From the NCBI RefSeq assembly GCF_037414475.1, contig NZ_CP147913.1, positions 4,154,001 through 4,218,000 on the forward strand: DNA of 64,000 nucleotides, given 5' to 3'. The number at the start of each line of letters is the position of its first letter. Within the stretch, counting starts at the first letter, position 1. Source of the DNA: Myxococcus stipitatus (GTDB lineage: Bacteria; Myxococcota; Myxococcia; Myxococcales; Myxococcaceae). The notes below the pieces were generated by a model. That model saw only the letters and a program-made list of their open reading frames with translations, searched no databases and was not told the DNA's origin. Below, piece after piece: positions 1 through 8,426 of the stretch. The position numbers were made by a program, and so were the translations under genes.

Positions 1-262
1 CGGAGCGTATTCCTTCAATCACTTTCATGCGGGAATGGCGCGGCCAGGCCTTGAGTAGGACCATCATGCGGCTGCCGCGATGTCCTCCTGGGCAACTCGA
101 CTCGGATGGTCGCGGCGCCATCTCGCCGTGAGGAGGCTGCTCGCCTTGCCCACGCCCATTCCTCATCTAGAACCCTCGCACCCGTCGGGGGCGTCGCACT
201 CCTTGGCATCAGCCTCGCTCGAGCCACGCCCCGCGCCGGACGCGCGGAGGTTCTGGCGCTGG

Positions 263-2329
263 ATGAAGAAGTCGTGGCCCGGCCGCTATGGCGTCGCGCT
301 GGCCTTCTACGGCATCGCGATGCTGCTCCAGATGGAGCTGCGTCCGCTCATGTCCACCAGCCCGTTCCTCTTCTTCTACGGCGCGGTGATGGTGGCGGGT
401 TGGTGGGGAGGCTGGGGCCCCGCGCTGCTCGTCACGGGCCTGTCCCTGATGTCGGTGGACCACCAGTTCCTGCCGCCGCGGCTGACGCTCCAGATGCGGT
501 CCGCGGACGTGCTCTCGCTGGGCATCTTCGCCCTGCTCTCCATCTTCATCACCAAGCTGAACGTGACCCTCAACCGGGCGCTGGAGGAGCGGGCCACGCT
601 CCTGGAGCGCGAGCACCAGGCCCGCGCCGCGTCCGAGGCCGCGAGGTCTCGCCTGCACACCATCTTCATGCAGGCCCCCGCCCAGATTTTCTTCCTGAGG
701 GGCGCCGCCCACGCCTTCGACTTCTCCAACGCGCGCAACAGCACGCTCTTGAAGAACCGCGACCTGCTGGGCCAGCCCTTCGAGGGCGGCGTGGTGAAGG
801 TGGCGGACCAGGATGCGCGCGACGTGCTGGACCGCGTCTACTCCAGCGGCGAGCCCTTCGTGGGCACCGCCGTGCCGCTGCGCTTCCTCCAAGCGGACGG
901 CATGGAGAAGGAGACCTTCCACAACCTCGTGTACCAGCCGACCCGCGACGCACAGGGGCAGGTGGACGGCGTCGCGGGCTTCGGCTTCGACGTGACGGAC
1001 CTGGTGCATGCGCGTCAGCGCGCGGAGGCACTGGCCACGGAGCTGCGGCAGGCCGAGTTCCGCACCCGCGTGCTCGCCGAGGTGAGCACGGTGCTCGCGT
1101 CCTCGCTCGACTACGAGATGACGATGCGCAACCTCGCCAAGCTGGTGGTGCCGGCGCTGGCGGACTGGTGCTTCGTGGACCTGGCGCAACCCGACGGCAA
1201 CTTCCGGCGGCTGGAGGTCGCCCACGCCCGGCCCGAGGACGCGCCCACCGCGGCGGAGGTGCTCAACTTCCAGCTCATGCCGGAGGGCAACCCGCGCCAC
1301 CCGCCCACCGCGGCGCTGCTGCGCGGAGAGGCCATCCTCCTGGAGGAGATGACGCCCGCGCACATCAAGCGCAGCGCCCACAACGAGAACCACGCGCGGG
1401 TGATGCTGGCCACCGGGCTGCGCTCCTTCATCGCCGTGCCGCTGGTGGTGCGCGGCCACACGCTGGGCGTCTTCAGCTTCTTCACGTCCTTCTCCAACCG
1501 CCGCTACACACAGGCGGACCTCGCCTTCGGGCTGGAGCTGGCCTACCGCGCCGCGCTCTCCATGGAGAACGCGCGGCTGTACCGCGAGGCGCAGGAGGCC
1601 ATCCGCCTGCGCGACGAGTTCCTGTCCATCGCCAGCCACGAGCTGAAGACGCCGCTCACGCCGCTGAGCCTCAAGCTCCAGGCGCTCGCGCGGGAGCTGG
1701 AGCGGCATCCGGACACCATCCCCTACTCGGTGGTGAAGGGCTATGTGGACACGGGCGCGCGGCAGGTGAAGAAGCTGGCGGAGCTGGTGGGGGACCTGCT
1801 CGACGTGTCGCGCATCGCCGCGGGCCGGCTCGCGTTGGAGCTGGAGGACGTGGACCTGGGCGCGCTCATCCGCGAGGTGGCGGCGCGCTACGAACCCCAC
1901 GCGGCCCGGGCGGGCTCCACGCTCCAGGTGGAAGGAGGCGAGGGGGGCCTGGTCGGACGGTGGGACCGGCTCCGGTTGGAGCAGGTGGTGACGAACCTCA
2001 TCGACAACGCGGTGAAGTACGGCGCGGGCAAGCCCATCCTGCTGAGCCTGGAGCAGGGGCCCACGCGCGCGCGGCTGAAGGTGCGGGACCAGGGCATCGG
2101 CATCGCGCCGGAGCACCTGCCCCGGCTCTTCGGCCGCTTCGAGCGGGCGGTGTCGGAGCGGCACTACGGCGGCCTGGGCCTGGGGCTCTACATCACCCGG
2201 ACGCTGGTGGAGGCCATGGGAGGCCGGGTGCGCGTGGAGAGCGAGCAGGGCCGAGGCTCCATCTTCACCGTGGACCTGCCTCGAGAGCGGGTCGTTCCGG
2301 TTGACGTCCCGGCGGCTCAGCCGCAGTAA
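263..2329 (+). CDS. Orphan membrane sensor histidine kinase (DUF4118-PAS-GAF-HisKA-HATPase)
   Basis: Sensor kinase that should autophosphorylate on histidine and pass the phosphate to a response regulator not encoded nearby. In 688 residues I read several hydrophobic segments (about 10-110) like the KdpD/DUF4118 membrane module, a PAS-like domain (about 130-250), a GAF domain (about 265-445), HisKA with acceptor H459 in SHELKTP, and HATPase_c with NLIDNAVKY (N box), DQGIGI and GGLGLGLYI. The ATG at 263 lies behind GGAGG (246-250) and just before the first membrane segment. An in-frame ATG at 80 would add 61 featureless residues and has no ribosome site. The absence of a partner gene makes this an orphan kinase, common in myxobacteria. 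The signal sensed cannot be inferred. Confidence 0.9.
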   Translation: MKKSWPGRYGVALAFYGIAMLLQMELRPLMSTSPFLFFYGAVMVAGWWGGWGPALLVTGLSLMSVDHQFLPPRLTLQMRSADVLSLGIFALLSIFITKLNVTLNRALEERATLLEREHQARAASEAARSRLHTIFMQAPAQIFFLRGAAHAFDFSNARNSTLLKNRDLLGQPFEGGVVKVADQDARDVLDRVYSSGEPFVGTAVPLRFLQADGMEKETFHNLVYQPTRDAQGQVDGVAGFGFDVTDLVHARQRAEALATELRQAEFRTRVLAEVSTVLASSLDYEMTMRNLAKLVVPALADWCFVDLAQPDGNFRRLEVAHARPEDAPTAAEVLNFQLMPEGNPRHPPTAALLRGEAILLEEMTPAHIKRSAHNENHARVMLATGLRSFIAVPLVVRGHTLGVFSFFTSFSNRRYTQADLAFGLELAYRAALSMENARLYREAQEAIRLRDEFLSIASHELKTPLTPLSLKLQALARELERHPDTIPYSVVKGYVDTGARQVKKLAELVGDLLDVSRIAAGRLALELEDVDLGALIREVAARYEPHAARAGSTLQVEGGEGGLVGRWDRLRLEQVVTNLIDNAVKYGAGKPILLSLEQGPTRARLKVRDQGIGIAPEHLPRLFGRFERAVSERHYGGLGLGLYITRTLVEAMGGRVRVESEQGRGSIFTVDLPRERVVPVDVPAAQPQ

Positions 2330-2383
2330 AGACCGCGCGACGGACGCAACGCCACGGCAGTGGCCAACGCGAGGGAGGGACAG

Positions 2384-3391
2384 ATGGAGACACGGACGCT
2401 CGGGAAGCAGGGCCTGAAGGTTTCCGCCATGGGCCTGGGCTGCATGGGGATGTCTGATTTCTATTCGGGGCGCGACGACGCGGAGTCGGAGGCCACGCTG
2501 CTTCACGCGTTGGACCAGGACATCACCTTCTTCGACACCGCGGACATGTACGGCTCCGGGAGCAACGAGGAGCTGGTGGGCCGGGTGCTCAAGCCGCATC
2601 GCGCGAAGGTGGTGCTGGCGACGAAGTTCGGCATCGTCCGGGACCCGAACAACCCGCAGACGCGCGGCATCAACGGCCGGCCGGAGTACGTGAAGCAGGC
2701 GTGTGAAGGCAGCCTGCGGCGGCTGGGGGTGGACGTCATCGACCTGTACTACCTGCACCGCAAGGACCCCAACACGCCCATCGAGGACACGGTGGGGGCC
2801 ATGGCGGACCTGGTGCGCCAGGGCAAGGTGCGGCACCTGGGACTGTCGGAGGTGGATGGGGACACGCTGCGCCGCGCGTCCAAGGTGCATCCCATCGCCG
2901 CGCTCCAGAGTGAGTACTCGCTGTGGAGCCGGGACCCCGAGGACGAGGTGATTCAGGTGTGCCGGGAGCTGGGCATCGGCTTCGTGCCCTACAGCCCGCT
3001 GGGGCGCGGCTTCCTGACGGGGCAGCTCAAGCGCTTCGAGGACCTGGCCGCGGACGACTACCGGCGCCACTCGCCTCGCTTCCAGGGGGAGAACTTCACG
3101 CGCAACCTGGAGCTGGTGGCCCAGGTGGAGCGGCTGGCGAAGGACAAGGGCTGCACGCCGGCGCAGCTCGCGCTCGCGTGGGTGCTCGCGCAGGGACAGG
3201 ACATGGTCCCCATTCCCGGCACCAAGCGGCGCAAGTATCTGGACGAGAACCTGGGCGCGCTCGCGGTGAAGCTCACGCCCAAGGACCTGAAGGACATCGA
3301 CGCCGTCGCCCCCCGAGGCGTCGCGGCGGGTGACCGCTACCCGCCGTCGATGCAGGGCGCGGTGCCCAAGTCAGGTCAGGAGAAGCGCTGA
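2384..3391 (+). CDS. Aldo/keto reductase (AKR family)
   Basis: Cytosolic NADPH-dependent reductase of aldehydes or ketones, 335 residues, the usual AKR length. The catalytic tetrad is visible: D51 and Y56 (FFDTADMYG), K81 (ATKFG) and H125 (YYLHRKD). The C-terminal cofactor-binding signature [14 protein letters not shown] is also present. The closest family type is the AKR13/YakC-like group (start [19 protein letters not shown]). The start at 2384 is preceded by GGAGGGA at 2374-2380; an in-frame upstream start would add eight residues. The gene lies 54 bp after the histidine kinase on the same strand and might be cotranscribed, but nothing ties the functions together. Substrate unknown. Confidence 0.92.
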   Translation: METRTLGKQGLKVSAMGLGCMGMSDFYSGRDDAESEATLLHALDQDITFFDTADMYGSGSNEELVGRVLKPHRAKVVLATKFGIVRDPNNPQTRGINGRPEYVKQACEGSLRRLGVDVIDLYYLHRKDPNTPIEDTVGAMADLVRQGKVRHLGLSEVDGDTLRRASKVHPIAALQSEYSLWSRDPEDEVIQVCRELGIGFVPYSPLGRGFLTGQLKRFEDLAADDYRRHSPRFQGENFTRNLELVAQVERLAKDKGCTPAQLALAWVLAQGQDMVPIPGTKRRKYLDENLGALAVKLTPKDLKDIDAVAPRGVAAGDRYPPSMQGAVPKSGQEKR

Positions 3392-3475
3392 CCCGAGTGC
3401 CGCTGTCCCCAAGTCGGGCGCGGAGCCAAGGGCGCGGAAGAACCCGTTCGCTGACGGAAAGGTGAAGCGGGTATC

Positions 3476-3841
3476 GTGGCCATGTTTCATGAGGACATGG
3501 CCACGATGAGACCTCACGACGCGGGCTTCGCGGACACGGATGGCGCATCGCGAATGCGCATGCACTGGACCCTGCAACCCGACGCATTCCGCTCCGCGAG
3601 AACGGCCGTGGAGGTTCGTCGCGCGCTGGTGGCAACGGCCCCAGGGAAATGGGCCATCCGGGGCCACTGGGTGACCGCGGTCATCCTCTTGCTCGTCGCA
3701 CTGACGGGAACGGGCATCGGGTGGTTCGTGGCCTTCATCGCAGGCAACCTTTCGTACATGGCTGTCCGCGACTTCACAGCCCTGCCGACGCTCCGTCACC
3801 TCGCGAGCGGCAGCGCTTCTCCCGCCGCGGAGCCTCGCTAG
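3476..3841 (+). CDS. Small hypothetical membrane protein
   Basis: A 121-residue protein I do not recognise. It has a polar N-terminal half, then two closely spaced hydrophobic stretches (about 66-80 and 81-95, around WVTAVILLLVALTGTG and GWFVAFIAGNL), then a short polar tail. The likely topology is a hairpin in the inner membrane. The GTG at 3476 and the ATG at 3482 are both possible starts; GGAAAGGTGAAG just upstream can serve either. It converges tail to tail with the radical SAM gene, 62 bp away. Third-position G/C is lower than in neighbouring genes, so it may be recently acquired or weakly selected. Confidence 0.6.
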   Translation: MAMFHEDMATMRPHDAGFADTDGASRMRMHWTLQPDAFRSARTAVEVRRALVATAPGKWAIRGHWVTAVILLLVALTGTGIGWFVAFIAGNLSYMAVRDFTALPTLRHLASGSASPAAEPR

Positions 3842-3903
3842 CAGAAGGTGCGGGCACCTCACTCCATCGAGCAGGAGCGGGCCGCGTTGAAGCGGCGGCG
3901 ACC

Positions 3904-4695
3904 TCAGGCTCGGGAGGCCCGGGGAAGCTGCGCATGCGGGTGCCACGGGCCACTGGAGCCCAGGCAGTAGCGGCACGTGGCCAGCGGCGTGTCCCGCTCC
4001 AGCAGGCCCAGCATCCGCTCCAACAAGTCTGGTGCATCCAGCCGGACCCCATCCACGTCCGCGAGCGCGGGCATCTCTGGATGCGCGGGGCCCAGCACCG
4101 TGGCCACGTGCGGTGGCCGGGTGCAGGAGTAGAAGTGCCCCTGGTGGACCAGGTGGCAGCGCACCTTGAGCCAGCACCGCGCGAAGACGTCGCGCACCTC
4201 CGCGTCCGAGGTCAGCGGCGCCTCCGGGGTGATTTGCTGGAAGGCGTCGATGTGCTTCACCGTGAGGTGGACACCGTGGTGCGAGCAGCGCTCGGTGATG
4301 CGGGCCAGGGACTTCTCCGGCAGCGGCGCGGAGGAGTAGACGGACAACGTCATCCGGTCCAGCTGCTCGTAGACGGCATCCGGCGCGCTGTGGGCCAGCA
4401 GGCCGTTGGTCGTGACGGAGACCTGCTCGCAGATGCCGGAGGCGCGGACGGCGTCCAGCACGGCGGGAAGATTCGGGTGGAGGAAGGGCTCTCCACCGGT
4501 GAGCTTGAAGATGTTGGGCTGGAGGACTCGCGCCAGCCGGGTGAGGTCGGCCTGGAGGGCCGCGGGCTCCACGGCCCACGCGGGCAAGTGGGGTGACAGG
4601 GGGCAGCACTGCACGCAACGCAGGTTGCAGTGGGTGACGACGTGCGTCTCCAGGGACCAGGTGAGGATTCGGCCGTCGTGCAACTCGTAACGCAC
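3904..4695 (-). CDS. Radical SAM enzyme with C-terminal cysteine motifs (SPASM-like)
   Basis: A 263-residue radical S-adenosylmethionine enzyme. The [4Fe-4S] ligands are C23, C27 and C30 (CNLRCVQC) and the SAM-binding GGE motif is in KLTGGEPF. Near the C-terminus CWLKVRC, a further YSC and CRYC look like ligands for an auxiliary cluster, as in SPASM/twitch domains that modify peptides or other large substrates. The GTG at 4695 is chosen because conserved sequence begins there; an upstream extension would run through the divergent neighbour. It is transcribed away from the asparagine-synthetase-like gene, 53 bp apart, so the two probably share a control region. Substrate unknown; modification of a peptide or small molecule is inference from the neighbours. 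Confidence 0.85.
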   Translation of the reverse strand: MRYELHDGRILTWSLETHVVTHCNLRCVQCCPLSPHLPAWAVEPAALQADLTRLARVLQPNIFKLTGGEPFLHPNLPAVLDAVRASGICEQVSVTTNGLLAHSAPDAVYEQLDRMTLSVYSSAPLPEKSLARITERCSHHGVHLTVKHIDAFQQITPEAPLTSDAEVRDVFARCWLKVRCHLVHQGHFYSCTRPPHVATVLGPAHPEMPALADVDGVRLDAPDLLERMLGLLERDTPLATCRYCLGSSGPWHPHAQLPRASRA

Positions 4696-4748
4696 CCGGC
4701 GACTATAGCGGGGTTGCCGGGTGGCCCCAGGGCTGAGACAGTCGCCGC

Positions 4749-6143
4749 GTGTCTGCATCCTCTGGAGACGCGAGCAGCTCGCTCGCCATCCTGCCGTCCT
4801 ATCAGTCCCCCTCCGGTGAACCCCAGGAGTCCGTGTGGCGGCTGCTCGCGCTTCCACTCCGAGGGAGAATCCCGGTGCCCGGTGAAGGGCCCCGCTCCAC
4901 GTCTTCAGCGGATGACCGGGGCCCCATCTCCTCTCCCGTGGGCCTGGAGCCAGCGTGTACCGCCGCGTTCCTGATGCACACCCTCTCTCCGGACCGGAGC
5001 CTGTACCGGGGCGTGCGCCGCGTGGCCCCACCCCTGCCCGATGTCCGTCGTGAGCCCACGCCGGCCGACGCCGCGACGCCTTGCCAGGAGGGAGACGACG
5101 CCCCCGCCCGAAGGCTCGTGTCCGCCTGCGCCGACGTGGTGAGCACCCGGGTCACCGCGGGCGCCTTCGACGTGAGCCTGAGCGGCGGCGTGGACAGCGC
5201 GGTGCTGTGTGCGTTGGCGGCGCGGCAAGCCCCAGGCCGCGTCCGAGCTTGGAGCATGGACGTCCACTTCGCCGACGAGACCGAGCGGCGCAACGCGAGG
5301 ATGGTCGCACGCGCCACGGGCGTGGAGCTGGTGGACGTCCCCATCCCCGACGCCGTGCTGCCCGACCTGTTCGAGCCCACCGTCATCGCCACGGAGACGC
5401 CCATCCTCAACGCGCGGGTCATCGCGAGCTTCGCCTTCTACGCGGCGGCCCGGCTGCTGGGGGCCTCGACGATGCTCAGCGGGGCCGGAGCGGACGAGGT
5501 GTTGATGGGCAACCCGAACGCGATGGCGTCCGCGGCGGCGCGCATCGAGGAGGACCGGCGGCTCGCGCGGACAGTGCTTCGCGGCCCTGTGGACAACTTG
5601 GGGGACACGCAAGCCATGCCCTGGTCTCTCGGTGGCGAGGAGGCCACCGAGGAGGTGCGCTACGCCGCCTGGGTGCTACGCGAACTGGTGCTCCCCCCCG
5701 AGCGGCGCAGCGCGCGCGCCCACAAGCTCACCATCCACACGCCCTACCTCGACACGCGCTTCTCGGATGTGGCGCTCGCGTTGCCGGAGTCCTCGCTCTC
5801 ACACGCGGGGATGGGCAAGTGGTTGTTCCGCCACGGCGTGCGCGGCCTCATCCCGGATGAGGTGCGGCTCGCGCGCAAGACGCCCAGGTATGGGCACACC
5901 GCGCTCTCCAGTCCGATGAGGCCCCGCTGGCTGGAGCTGTATCGCGCCTGGCTCGCCCCTTCCCGCCTGGAGCCGCTGGAAGTCATCGACCCGAAGGCCA
6001 CGCTCGCGTTGTTGGACCACTCCACACGCATGGAACCCGACACCGCGGAGGCCAGCGCGGTGGACCGCCTGTTGATGCGATTGTGTTCGCTCGCCATGCT
6101 CCACGCGCACGCGGCGCGAGGCTCCTCATGTCCCGAATCCTGA
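4749..6143 (+). CDS. Asparagine-synthetase-like amide-forming enzyme without glutaminase cysteine
   Basis: A 464-residue protein of the asparagine synthetase/beta-lactam synthetase/lasso-cyclase superfamily, which activates a carboxylate by adenylation and then forms an amide. The ATP-pyrophosphatase P-loop SGGVDS is at 145-150. A second conserved block, LSGAGADEV (about 242-250), matches the LSGDGGDE region of AsnB. The N-terminal glutaminase domain is reduced to a short remnant (LSPDRSLYRGVRRVAPP) and there is no N-terminal catalytic cysteine. Ammonia from glutamine is therefore unlikely, and an intramolecular or supplied amine is more plausible. The start is uncertain: GTG 4749 fits the 53-bp divergent gap but lacks a clear ribosome site. 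The 3' end overlaps the glycosyltransferase by 16 bp, so the two are coupled. Confidence 0.8.
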   Translation: MSASSGDASSSLAILPSYQSPSGEPQESVWRLLALPLRGRIPVPGEGPRSTSSADDRGPISSPVGLEPACTAAFLMHTLSPDRSLYRGVRRVAPPLPDVRREPTPADAATPCQEGDDAPARRLVSACADVVSTRVTAGAFDVSLSGGVDSAVLCALAARQAPGRVRAWSMDVHFADETERRNARMVARATGVELVDVPIPDAVLPDLFEPTVIATETPILNARVIASFAFYAAARLLGASTMLSGAGADEVLMGNPNAMASAAARIEEDRRLARTVLRGPVDNLGDTQAMPWSLGGEEATEEVRYAAWVLRELVLPPERRSARAHKLTIHTPYLDTRFSDVALALPESSLSHAGMGKWLFRHGVRGLIPDEVRLARKTPRYGHTALSSPMRPRWLELYRAWLAPSRLEPLEVIDPKATLALLDHSTRMEPDTAEASAVDRLLMRLCSLAMLHAHAARGSSCPES

Positions 6144-7321
6144 TTGGCACATCGCCCGAGAAGGGTCACATCAACCCGATGATGGGCGTCGCGCAGTGGC
6201 TGCGCCGCATGGGCCACACCGTGGGCTGGCTCTGCATCCCCGAGCCCGCGCCGCAGCTCGCGAAGCTGGGAGTCGAGGTGCTCCACCTGCCCGCCTCGGC
6301 CCAGGAGGCGCCGGGCATCGAGACCGGAGGCGAGGCCCTGGCGCGCCTGGTGCGCGACGAGGTGGCGCTCGGGAAGTGGATTCGCGGGCTGCTCATCGAC
6401 GCGGTGCCCGCGCTGCTGGAGCCCGTGAGCCAGGTCGTGCGGAGCTTCCGTCCCGACGTCATGGCGCTGGATGGAATGCAGTACGCCGCGGTGCTTGCCG
6501 CGCACCGGGAGAAGATTCCGTGGGCGGGGGTGTCCTCCGCGCTCTCGCTGCTGGAGCCGATGGAGGACTACGGCCTGCGCCGCAACGTGCGCGCGCTGGC
6601 CCACGAGCGCGCGGCGCTGTTCGCGAAGCACGGCTTCGACGCGAGCTTCCGCAACTGCGAGTGCCTCTCTCCGCGCCTCAACACGCTCTTCGCCACCGAG
6701 GCGTTCCTCGGCCCCGACGCGGATCTTCCCCCCAACACGTCGCTGGTCGGCCCCTCCATTCCGCCGGAGCCCCGAGGCGACGAGGTGGACTTCCCGTGGG
6801 CGCGACTGGGCTCGAAGCCCGTGGTGTACGTGTCCTTCGGCAGCCAGATTTCGTGGCAGCCCACGCTGTTCCGCACCATCGCCGAGGCCGCCGCGCCGCT
6901 GGGTGTCACGCTGGTCCTCAGCGCCGGAGAGCTGGCCGACACGGATTTCTCGCGCTCGCTGCCCGGCGACGTGGTGGCCGTCCCCTACACGCCCCAGCGC
7001 CAGCTCCTCCCGAAGGCCTCCGTCTTCGTCTCGCATGGTGGCGCCAACTCGGTGATGGAGGCGTTGACGGCGGGAGTGCCACTCCTGCTGCTGCCCGTCT
7101 GCAATGACCAACCCATCCAGGCCCACTTCCTCCGGACCTCGGGCGCGGGGCTCACGAGAGAGCCCGGCACGCTGACGGTGGAGGACTGCCGCGACGCGCT
7201 TCGCCAACTCCTGGAGCCGGGCACTCCGCTGCGCGCGAAGCTCGCCACCATCTCCGCGTCGTATCGCGCCCGTGATGGCGCGAAGGAAGCCGCCGAGCGC
7301 ATCGTCCGGCTCGTCACATGA
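6128..7321 (+). CDS. Glycosyltransferase family 1 (MGT/UGT type)
   Basis: A 397-residue GT-B glycosyltransferase of the UDP-glycosyltransferase class that decorates small molecules such as macrolides, aglycones or lipids. The N-terminal domain opens with the typical GTSPEKGHINPMMGVAQWL. The C-terminal sugar-nucleotide domain has VYVSFGSQ and the signature SHGGANSVMEAL...GVPLLLLPVCNDQPIQA, with the donor-binding HGG and DQ residues. It starts inside the end of the asparagine-synthetase-like gene and its TGA overlaps the ATG of a small downstream frame (ATGA). This suggests one message in which glycosylation follows amide formation. Acceptor unknown. Confidence 0.88.
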   Translation: MSRILIGTSPEKGHINPMMGVAQWLRRMGHTVGWLCIPEPAPQLAKLGVEVLHLPASAQEAPGIETGGEALARLVRDEVALGKWIRGLLIDAVPALLEPVSQVVRSFRPDVMALDGMQYAAVLAAHREKIPWAGVSSALSLLEPMEDYGLRRNVRALAHERAALFAKHGFDASFRNCECLSPRLNTLFATEAFLGPDADLPPNTSLVGPSIPPEPRGDEVDFPWARLGSKPVVYVSFGSQISWQPTLFRTIAEAAAPLGVTLVLSAGELADTDFSRSLPGDVVAVPYTPQRQLLPKASVFVSHGGANSVMEALTAGVPLLLLPVCNDQPIQAHFLRTSGAGLTREPGTLTVEDCRDALRQLLEPGTPLRAKLATISASYRARDGAKEAAERIVRLVT

Positions 7322-7515
7322 GGCGTTGCCCTCGAAGCCGGCGCTCCGGCCGATGGGCCACGCCACCAGGGGGACTGGCCGACATGCGCATCCACGTATG
7401 GGCGCCTCGCGCGAAACGGGAGGCCACGCAAACGGGCCTGGCCGGCATGAGCAGCTCCTCGCGAGCCTCACGCACACGCCATGACGGCGCGCAGCCACCG
7501 GGGACACCCGCGTGA
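7318..7515 (+). CDS. Possible 65-residue small protein (coupled ORF)
   Basis: A short arginine-, serine- and proline-rich frame linking two clear genes. Its ATG overlaps the stop of the glycosyltransferase (ATGA) and its TGA overlaps the GTG of the next gene (GTGA), the arrangement expected of translational coupling. There is no similarity I recognise and no leader-peptide motif. About three quarters of its codons end in G or C, lower than its neighbours, so it could be noncoding spacer that happens to be open. Because the surrounding genes resemble a peptide- or metabolite-tailoring set, it is the only candidate for a precursor peptide here, but the support is positional only. Confidence 0.3.
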   Translation: MRRCPRSRRSGRWATPPGGLADMRIHVWAPRAKREATQTGLAGMSSSSRASRTRHDGAQPPGTPA

Positions 7516-8375
7516 GCTCCCTCGCGCAACCGTGGCGCGCACGCCGCTATCGGGCACCGGACGTGACGCCGCTCGAGGTCTGGAACCTCCCGGTGCTCGG
7601 ACATGAGCTGTGGGAGCTGCTGAGCACCCCGCGCGTGGAGGCGGACCGCCGCGAAGGAGTACCCGAGGCGCGGCTCGCACATCGCCTGATGCCCGGCCTC
7701 GTCTCCGCCGTGGAATCGCTGGTCCTTCGGCACGCGGCGGACGCGGTGTGGCTCACCGGTGGACTGCTGTGCCTGCGAGACTTCAGGCCCGCGCTCGAGG
7801 AGGCAGCCCGAGAGCTTCGCTGCCCCGTCCATCTCGCGGAGTCCCCCCGCTACGCTCCGGTGCTCGCGGGGCTCCACGTGTTCCCTGCCTCCGTCACACA
7901 ACCATGGGTGCTCGATGTCGGCCAGACGAGCGTCAAATGTGTGAGCCAGCACGCGCCACCGCGTGTCTTCGAGCGAGATGTCACCGCGCTCCCACGCCTC
8001 TTCATCGGCATGCCTCGGCCCTCGGATGGACATCACATCCAAGCGGCCGTGCGGTTCATCGCGAGCGCGCTCCAGAGCTTCGCGCGAGACACCGGCGCCT
8101 CCGCGCCCGATGGACTGTGTCTGGCGCTTCCCTGTCCCGTGGATGATGCCCTGCGCCCCGGAGGCTGCACCTACGGGTGGGAAGGGCATACGTCCCTCGT
8201 GCACGACCTCCTCGAGCAGGCCCACCTGCCCGGGGGCGGCGACGTGCTCGTGCTCAACGACGCGGAGCTCTCCGCCGAAGCCGCGCGGCGTGAGCCTCGC
8301 CTCGCGAACCACACGCGCATCCTGTGCCTCACCCTGGGCTTCGGCCCTGGCGGCGCGCTCCTCGAGCGCGGCTGA
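7512..8375 (+). CDS. ROK/ASKHA-fold protein (sugar-kinase-like), function unknown
   Basis: A 287-residue protein with traces of the actin/sugar-kinase (ASKHA) fold. About 134-142 reads VLDVGQTSVK, like the phosphate-1 loop of ROK kinases. LALPCPVD and VLVLNDAELSAEA resemble the connect and catalytic-Asp region, and LTLGFGPGGALL resembles the GTGxGG loop. The first ~130 residues look like a nucleotide-free regulatory or interaction segment. It is shorter and more divergent than normal glucokinases and lacks the ROK zinc-binding cysteine cluster, so kinase activity is uncertain. It is coupled (GTGA) to the preceding small frame and probably belongs to the same operon as the glycosyltransferase and the asparagine-synthetase-like gene. 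Confidence 0.65.
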   Translation: MSSLAQPWRARRYRAPDVTPLEVWNLPVLGHELWELLSTPRVEADRREGVPEARLAHRLMPGLVSAVESLVLRHAADAVWLTGGLLCLRDFRPALEEAARELRCPVHLAESPRYAPVLAGLHVFPASVTQPWVLDVGQTSVKCVSQHAPPRVFERDVTALPRLFIGMPRPSDGHHIQAAVRFIASALQSFARDTGASAPDGLCLALPCPVDDALRPGGCTYGWEGHTSLVHDLLEQAHLPGGGDVLVLNDAELSAEAARREPRLANHTRILCLTLGFGPGGALLERG

Positions 8376-8426
8376 GCCTCGGCGCGCTTCAAACACCCCC
8401 TCGCTTCAGCCCCCCGGAGGAGCTCC

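Noticed and set aside
209..3070. Long minus-strand frame under the histidine kinase and aldo/keto reductase
   Set aside because: His/Arg/Val/Leu-rich composition typical of antisense frames in high-GC genes; no motifs.
4749..7321. Classical lasso peptide cluster
   Set aside because: An Asn-synthetase-like enzyme is present, but no leader peptidase, no recognition element and no recognisable precursor are encoded nearby.
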